DNA from: Archivesica marissinica
Lineage: Eukaryota > Mollusca > Bivalvia > Venerida > Vesicomyidae
NCBI GenBank assembly: GCA_014843695.1
Contig: CM026390.1
Location: 16,676,759 to 16,740,758 of the forward strand
DNA: 64,000 bases
Direction: 5' to 3'
Shown: piece by piece, positions 57,461-64,000 of the stretch
How positions within the stretch are numbered: position 1 is the stretch's first letter
How the letters are laid out: every line of letters begins with the position of its first letter
Translations under genes and position numbers: made by a program
Notes under the pieces: model-generated
Databases searched by the model: none
Told to the model about the DNA's origin: nothing
Seen by the model: only the letters and a program-made list of their open reading frames with translations

Positions 57461-57769
57461 CAGGGATCATTCTAGAGGGCGATGTGGGCGAAATTGTCGC
57501 CCTAGGGACGCTGACTTCGCCCTCTTCTCCCTAAAAAAAAATTTAAAACTTTAATTTATTTTTTGGTTTTTACGATTTTCAAACCAAATTTTGTCTAGTA
57601 AGATACACTGGCCCATTATAAAGCACTCTTTCTATTCAAATGTTGTATTTAATGGTTGTACTGTGCATTCTAACCCTATTTTGTTAAAATTTATAAAATA
57701 ACACCATTTAAGGAAGCGATCACACGCTTTCTCACTTCTCCCAAAAATTCTGACCTAGAATGAACCCTG
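57461..57769 (+). mobile_element. Element F copy 4
   Basis: Same body with a small internal deletion in the G/C-rich part. Flanks GTGGG and GTGAG match at four of five bases. Confidence 0.8.
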
Positions 57770-58261
57770 GTGAGCTTGTATCACTTTGAGCTGCCTGTGT
57801 AAAATCTGTATCGCTACGAGATCAAAGGTGGAGTGGTGATACAGACATTATTATTCAAGCTACAAGAAGTGATACAAACCCAGAGAACAATATACTAATG
57901 AAATGTTCATTTTATTATATACCTACAATTACAAAATATGTACATATTTATGTGCATGCTAGCAGTCAAATAATGTCATGGAATTTCACGTCACGATACG
58001 AATCAGTTACAAATAAGAAAAACACATTAATGAATTGTCATCTACTGTCATTCAAATATTTAGAGTCTTTATTTGTGAAAAGAAACAACACAATAGCTTT
58101 ATGAATGGTGGAGGAATACATAAACACAGAATGTCACAGTGCGACATTTGCGACATTTGTTTGTATATATGTGCAGCTTACCGAACGTTACCCTAGGAAA
58201 GCTGTATTGTGTCGCTACATACTGTGTGAGACAAAAAAGTAAACACCTGATCACTACCCAC

Positions 58262-59358
58262 CTTACGCCTTTGCTACTGCCATGATACAGAATCAGAACT
58301 CCACACTGCCATGACACAGAATCAGAACTCCACACTGCCATGACACGGAATCAGAACTCCACACTGCCATGACACAGAATCAGAACTCCACACTGCCATG
58401 ACACGGAATCAGAACTCCACACTGCCATGACACAGAATCAGAACTCCACACTGCCATGATACAGAATCAGAACTCCACACTGCCATGATACAGAATCAGA
58501 ACTCCACACTGCCATGATACAGAATCAGAACTCCACACTGCCATGATACAGAATCAGAACTCCACACTGCCATGATACAGAATCAGAACTCCACACTGCC
58601 ATGACACAGAATCAGAACTCCACACTGCCATGGAATCAGAACTCCACACTGCCATGATACAGAATCAGAACTCCACACTGCCATGATACAGAATCAGAAC
58701 TCCACACTGCCATGATACGGAATCAGAACTCCACACACTGCCATGATACAGAATCAGAACTCCACACTGCCATGATACAGAATCAGAACTCCACACTGCC
58801 ATGATACAGAATCAGAACTCCACACTGCCATGATACAGAATCAGAACTCCACACTGCCATGACACAGAATCAGAACTCCACACTGCCATGGAATCAGAAC
58901 TCCACACTGCCATGATACAGAATCAGAACTCCACACTGCCATGACACAGAATCAGAACTCCACACTGCCATGATACAGAATCAGAACTCCACACTGCAGT
59001 GATACAGAATCAGAACTCCACACTGCCATGATACGGAATCAGAACTCCACACTGCCATGATACAGAATCAGAACTCCACACTGCCATGATACGGAATCAG
59101 AACTCCACACTGCCATGACACGGAATCAGAACTCCACACTGCCATGATACGGAATCAGAACTCCACACTGCCATGATACGGAACCAGTACTCCACACTGC
59201 CATGATACGGAATCAGAACTCCACACTGCCATGATACGGAATCAGAACTCCACACTGCCATGATACGGAATCAGAACTCCACACTGCCATGACACGGAAT
59301 CAGAACTCCACACTGCCATGATACGGAATCAGAACTCCACACTGCCATGACACGGAAT
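58262..59358. repeat. 29-bp minisatellite, about 38 copies
   Basis: Unit CCATGATACAGAATCAGAAC plus TCCACACTG, with ATAC/ACAC and AGAA/GGAA variants and a few shortened units. Confidence 0.95.
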
Positions 59359-59525
59359 GTATTTTCTGACATATCATACTTGTTTAAATGATACAGTCTT
59401 TATTTTAGGCAGAACATTTATGGGCATATTGTGTTATTTAGAATATACAACATCTAATCAAAAGAGATACCATTCACTTTGACAAAAATCTGACGCTAAA
59501 GTCACATAATGCGTTTACTTTTTCT

Positions 59526-59768
59526 TAACTTTATTTATTTTACAATGATTGCGAAGCAAGTTTTAACAACTTATATTAATCACTCTCGTTGGCTCGGATG
59601 AAAGCATATATGTGGTCATTCATGTGGGAGGAAACCGGAGTATCTGGAGAAAACCCACCTGTCCGATCTGGCGACCATCGTATCATCTCACATACTTCCC
59701 GGCCCTAGGATTGAACCTGGGTCGCATTGGTGAGAAGCGAGAGCGCTAACCACTGCTAATTGGACAGC
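59526..59768 (-). mobile_element. SINE family C, copy 3
   Basis: Full length, reverse; GAACCTGGGTCGCATTGGTG marks the B-box region. Confidence 0.82.
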
Positions 59769-59899
59769 CTATAAAATAAATATGAGATATGGAACCACAA
59801 TTATCGATCTGCTGGACTCGCCCCCTCTAACGAAAATGTAAGAGTAAGACAATGGCTGCAATTCCTAATTATTTGGATGCCTAGAAAGTTGGAAACAAC

Positions 59900-60143
59900 A
59901 TAACCCATTCAACCCCAAGTAACTGACATGGACTGGTGCATGATATTTTTAGACCAATAAATGAATAAGAAAATTACCTTTGGACCAGTTCATTGATCAA
60001 AATGGGTAATTTTATCTAAAATAGTAATAATTATTACTGGCAAAAAGTGCAGATCCTGATGAGACGGCTCGTCACGAGCCGGCTCATCTGGATCTACACT
60101 TTTCATAAGCCTATTTAGAGGCCTGTGGTGTTGAAAGGGTTAA
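59900..60143 (+). mobile_element. MITE family D, copy 11
   Basis: Complete; left flank ATAA (mutated TTAA), right TTAA. The hairpin is intact. Confidence 0.85.
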
Positions 60144-60282
60144 GGTACCAAACTGCATGTACAATTTCATCACATTGCCTTTTGTCCATGAAAATCACAA
60201 CTGTGATATATTATCCTTTTTATGTACCAGTACATATATATCACAGTCTATAATGTCTGTTGTCTGGGGCTTAATGTAACAC

Positions 60283-60535
60283 AGCTTAGGTCACATGGTG
60301 GCATTCCAGCTATTATTGGTGGAGGAAGACACTGGGTGCCCCTAGGAGCAGTATTTCAAGCACGGACAGGCACCTGGGTAGAACCATCGACATTCTGCAA
60401 GCCAACTAGATAGCTTCCTTAGTGGGATTCGAACCAACAGCGATGACGGGCAAGTGCTTTGAAGTCAACGACTGTAACCAATCGACAACGGGCAAGTGAT
60501 TTGAAGTCAACGATCGTAACCAATTGACAACGGAG
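60283..60535 (-). mobile_element. SINE fourth family, reverse copy
   Basis: GCAAGCCAACTAGATAGCTT, GGGATTCGAACCAACAG; the tRNA-like end is repeated (GTCAACGA.CGTAACCAAT twice). Confidence 0.65.
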
Positions 60536-60646
60536 GCCCCAGTCGGAAAATGCACTAGCATGTATATATCACATATTCTGTAGAAATCTACAGAGATAAT
60601 TATCACAAATATAGAATTGCTGCACCACTGTGTCAGCTTCACATTG

Positions 60647-60702
60647 TCACGATGCCAGCATTGCTTCTGCTTCTCTCTTTTCTTTTTTGGCTTTGACTTT
60701 CT
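60647..60702 (-). CDS. Candidate last exon of the same minus-strand gene
   Basis: Acceptor GTTTTTGCTTTCAG (minus strand), then KVKAKKEKREAEAMLAS and TGA. Joined to 61233-61323 the split codon is Glu, giving an acidic stretch followed by a Lys/Arg-rich, Ala-ending tail. The 530-bp intron contains a TA-flanked MITE (60849-61026). The acceptor is strong, but one other frame is also open, so the call is tentative. Confidence 0.42.
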
Positions 60703-60848
60703 CTGAAAGCAAAAACCACAGATCAGTGCAAACGCTTAGTGCAAAACTGTTCTATCTGCCATTGTGTTATCTACATCCACTACAATGCGCTTTGTGGATC
60801 CACCTTTACTTGTTTCCAATATAGACAAGTCAAGGGAATTAAGTCATA

Positions 60849-61026
60849 CAGTCAAACCTGCATTAGTGGTCACCTCCATTAAGCAGCCAACCTGTATTAA
60901 GCAGCCAGTATCCAGCTTCCCAATATGTTGTTGTATTATACATTTGTCCTCTATTAAGCAGCCACCTGTGCTAAGCAGCCACTTTCTGTGATTCCCTTGG
61001 CTGGCTGCTTCAGACAGGTTTGACTG
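60849..61026. mobile_element. Element E copy 5
   Basis: 178 bp, reverse relative to copy 4, perfect 12-bp inverted ends and TA both sides. Lies between the two candidate minus-strand exons. Confidence 0.82.
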
Positions 61027-61232
61027 TATATGATTTTCCAACTAGGGGTCTTTGAGCTAATAAATTATTTATTATAATAAAGTTGGCATACACTATTTTA
61101 TTGTTTCATGTTGGCCTTTGTTATCGAAAGAAAAAGGTGAAATATGATCATTAGTGAAATATGATAATTAGTGAATTATGATAATTAGTGAAATATGATA
61201 ATGTATTTCTCCAGCTGTATCCCGCCACATAC

Positions 61233-61323
61233 CCTCTGGTTCCTGGCCTGGTACGTCAGGCAGCTCCGGTATCCCCTCTTCCTCCTCTGATACACGATCG
61301 TCCTCCACAGTTGGCAATGATTG
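61233..61323 (-). CDS. Candidate penultimate exon of an unidentified minus-strand gene
   Basis: On the minus strand, TATATTGCAG precedes 91 bp open in a frame giving QSLPTVEDDRVSEEEEGIPE then LPDVPGQEPE, followed by donor G|GTATGT. The acidic, proline-spaced composition looks like a protein tail rather than repeat DNA. It ends in phase 1 and joins in frame to 60702. I do not recognise the family. Upstream exons would lie to the right, possibly beyond the window. Confidence 0.42.
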
Positions 61324-61494
61324 CTGCAATATATAGTAACTCAGTTAATGGAATTATGTACTACAGAAATAAGGCAAAGTTGAAAATTACTTTGATGACT
61401 ATTGACGGTAAAGCTACAAACAATAACGCGACTTCTTTCTACTGAATCGCCCTGTAGCCTGAGCCTTGATAATGGTTAGCCTCGGTTGTTATTA

Positions 61495-62093
61495 GAGTGG
61501 TGGAACCTATGCTCGGCGTAAATCCTACATATCATGGCCTATAAAAAAAGTTAAATACACTTGCCGTATATTATTATTTTCTTAAGTCGTGAACACAACT
61601 TTCATAAAATTGTTGTTGAAAATGTTAGCTTCATTACGTAACCATGCGCCTAAATACAGCTATCGCAACGGCACCTGTTTCCATGGGGAACTAGATACTT
61701 TAGGGAACCTATGCACGGCGTACATGAATTTTTTTATTTATGCATGGGTAAATGTTGAATATATTATTTTGACTTAGTAACTAACAATATTACAACTTTT
61801 TTCTGGTTATTTGTACATTTTTTTTCCAATCCGAATAGCCACCTGAAATACTTATAAACAGCACATTTCGGTGGAAAAAAATTTCCCGACAAGTTGTCTG
61901 TTTATATTCGGCTACTGAACCAGTCACGTGACAGTTGCATTAGGCTACCGGTACGCACAACGGAATGCTATTGAACCATGCTTCACCTCTGTCAACGAAA
62001 ATAGGTTAAAACTATTTAAATATTTTAAATACGGATGTAAATGGAAAAAATACGCTGAGCATAGGAATACGCCGAGCATAGGTTCCACCACTC
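61495..62093. mobile_element. DNA element K copy 2, uninterrupted
   Basis: 599 bp with inverted ends GAGTGGTGGAACCTATGCTC / GAGCATAGGTTCCACCACTC and TA on both sides. It shows the LINE-free sequence at the site filled in copy 1. Confidence 0.87.
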
Positions 62094-62279
62094 TATATAT
62101 CATTGATAATTCAGCAATTTGATTTGATTGAACCCCGATCACGTGGAGGTCAATAGTCTTTGACTCTTCAGCCAAGTTTTCCACAATTTTGTTCCATTCC
62201 GGTATATAGGGGGCAATAGTTCTGCGAGCGTTTTGGAGATTTAAATTTTGACTCTTGCGTGCGCCTTTCTACAAGCAAC

Positions 62280-62388
62280 AATGGCTGATCGATTTGGCAA
62301 TTTAGCGTCGGGGGAAGAACTAGATTTACTTGTCGAGCAAAGACACTCTAAGGCAACAAAGTGGTGGCATACTTTGCTAATCAATTAG
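62280..62388 (+). pseudogene. Fragment resembling the N-terminus of KIAA1958-like / Crypton-type transposon proteins
   Basis: ATG then ADRFGNLASGEELDLL, VEQRHSKATK, and after a frame change VVAYFANQLVSTL before a stop. The MADRF...L...L...KATK pattern is one I associate with KIAA1958-like predicted proteins common in mollusc genomes; this is from memory. In the first frame it stops after 36 codons. GTAAGC after AATCAATTA could also be a donor. No downstream part is seen. Confidence 0.3.
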
Positions 62389-62449
62389 TAAGCACACTTG
62401 AATAATACTTTAATGGTGTAGTATGTGAGAAGTGTAAATGTTTTTTTTA

Positions 62450-62668
62450 ACCGTATTTATTTTACAATGATTGCGAAGCAAGTTCTAACAACTTATATTA
62501 ATCACTCTCGTTGGTGCGGATGAAAGCGTATATGTGGTCATTCGTGTGGGAGGAAACCGGAGTACCCAGAGAAAACCCACCTGTCTGATCTGGCAACCAC
62601 CGTACCATCTCACATACTTTCCGGTCCGAGGATCGAACACAGTTGCATTGGTGAGAAGCGAGCGCGGT
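62450..62668 (-). mobile_element. SINE family C, copy 4
   Basis: Reverse; ends GTGAGAAGCGAGCGCGG with the head slightly shortened. Confidence 0.8.
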
Positions 62669-63162
62669 AGTGTAAATGTAATACAAGATTGATTGATTAG
62701 TAATTATTATTATTATATTCATTGGTATGTAGATTATAAACTGTGTAAGTTTATGTCTTAATAAACCAATCTTCTTCTTGTTCATATTTGACCATATTAA
62801 TTTCATAATATAATATAATAATTCCATATAATAACACAATTACTAGTCATCACATCCCTTCAACAATATAGCTCTATCTTTTCTTCCAGGGAGGGACTAT
62901 TGATCTGAAACATAGGGCTATCTTGGTCAACACCCTTCTGCTTAGGATCAATAGACCCTTCCTTGGATGAATAGTTTCAGCTATTGACCTGAAGAGAAGT
63001 GACTAATTGAATTTATCTTTTACACCCCACCAATTAATAATCAGCCTCATCAAGGTTTTGTTAACATCAGCGTCTGGAGAAAGTCACAGGTTCTCCATGT
63101 TGTTGATAATTCTATTAATATACCAGGTTTCTACTGACATCATACCGAGAAGAATACTGTAA
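62669..63162. other. Unannotated stretch
   Basis: TCTATTGATCCTAAGCAGAA and ACCAAGATAGCCCTATGTTT (minus strand) form an open stretch after CTTCTCTTCAG but have no usable donor. No call made. Confidence 0.35.
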
Positions 63163-63533
63163 CATTATGGTAATTAAGGGAGATCTTAACATTATGGTAA
63201 TTAAGGGAGATCTGAACATCATGGTCATTCAGGGAGATCTTAACATTATGGTCATTAAGGGAAATCTTAACATTATGGTCATTAAGGGAGATCTTAACAT
63301 TATGGTCATTAAGGGAGATCTTAACATTATGGTCATTCAGGGAGATCTTAACATTATGGTCATTAAGGGAGATCTTAACATTATGGTCATTCAGGGAGAT
63401 CTTAACATTATAGTCATTAAGGGAGATCTTAACACTATGGTCATTAAGGGAGATCTGAACATTATGGTCATTAAGGGAGATCTGAACATTATGGTCATTA
63501 AGGGAGATCTTAACATTATGGTCATTACTAAGC
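63163..63533. repeat. 27-bp minisatellite, about 14 copies
   Basis: Unit ATTATGGTCATTAAGGGAGA plus TCTTAAC. 27 bp is nine codons, giving a spurious 124-codon frame. Confidence 0.95.
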
Positions 63534-63683
63534 TCAGATAGGACCCATTTAGTAAACAGTGCTAAGATCTCTGTTGAGGTATATTATATTTTCAATACTG
63601 GAAGTGAAATACCAATAAGTTAGTTAATGTATGTTTGGCGATGTGTGATCGTGTATCTTCACTATCTTGCCGAGAACAGTTAT

Positions 63684-63948
63684 ATGTTATATTTCGGGTT
63701 TTACGCCTGCATCATCACCATTTTGGGCTATATCGCCGGCGGGCAGTTTACCTAACAACACCTTTCCTGGGCAGGCTCCAGCGGTTAACCAGTACTTGGG
63801 TGCACCAACCTCCGTAAGAAATTGCCAACTTTTTCATATAAATGAGACACTGTCTGAGCGGGGCTCGAACCCGTGACCATCAGTGATGATAGGTTACAGT
63901 GGTATACAAGTCAGCGACCGTAACCACTCGACCACGGAGGCGGACTAG
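63684..63948 (-). mobile_element. SINE family A, copy 4, with perfect target duplication
   Basis: Full length, reverse. CGAGAACAGTTAT occurs at 63671-63683 and again at 63949-63961: a perfect 13-bp duplication, so a recent insertion. Confidence 0.9.
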
Positions 63949-64000
63949 CGAGAACAGTTATTGATCTTCAGTATAGAGATGGCACAATGCTTAAAAATGT

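Noticed and set aside
19829..61777. 62-codon frame kept in both copies of element K (19829-20017 and 61589-61777)
   Set aside because: It begins with GTG, and almost all base differences between the copies change the amino acid. That is no sign of selection on a protein.
63167..63541. 124-codon frame of nine-residue repeats
   Set aside because: Translation of the 27-bp minisatellite; no flanking coding sequence.
6492..63948. True tRNA genes at the A/B-box sequences
   Set aside because: All sit at the head of 150-260-bp repeats with shared tails and poor cloverleaf ends; they are SINEs.

Overview
The window is nuclear DNA from an animal. AT-rich sequence, split genes with GT/AG introns, tRNA-headed SINEs, a truncated non-LTR retrotransposon, many short inverted-repeat elements and long minisatellites all fit an invertebrate, most likely a mollusc (possibly a bivalve). 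The species cannot be read from the sequence. There is no bacterial or phage gene organisation; nearly all long open frames here are translations of tandem repeats, interspersed repeats or a run of N.

The one clear gene is the orthologue of CFAP52 (WDR16), an axonemal WD40-repeat protein of motile cilia. It lies on the + strand with 12 coding exons between 18525 and 39996. The exons join in frame to 2,031 bp (676 codons plus stop), and every intron has GT/AG ends. A full match to the RFX X-box (GTTACC-GGT-AGCAAC) sits about 80 bp upstream of the ATG, with a forkhead-type TGTTTAC between it and the start, as expected for a ciliary gene. A second, weaker candidate is the 3' end of a minus-strand gene (exons 61233-61323 and 60647-60702), which would run convergently toward CFAP52.

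Layout: 1-9.5 kb, 32-bp and G-rich minisatellites, SINEs and TTAA-flanked MITEs. 9.5-18.4 kb, a nest of DNA elements three deep, a 187-bp tandem repeat, a reverse-transcriptase relic and a TA-rich array that turns into its own inverted copy. 18.5-40 kb, CFAP52 with introns full of repeats. 40-64 kb, several arrays (30, ~12, 68, 48, 29 and 27 bp), a 1,000-N gap inside or beside the 68-bp satellite, and more SINEs and MITEs. Tandem arrays make up roughly a quarter of the window.

The most unusual observation is that two minisatellites inside CFAP52 were built from its own exon-intron junctions. After exon 7 the exon end plus 5' splice site is repeated about 17 times; most of the first ten copies have lost the donor G. 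Before exon 11 the 3' splice site plus the first 40 bp of the exon occurs five times, and all acceptor AGs are intact. Several elements are also nested inside others for which an empty copy exists in the same window, so target-site duplications (TTAA, TA and 5-10 bp) can be read directly.
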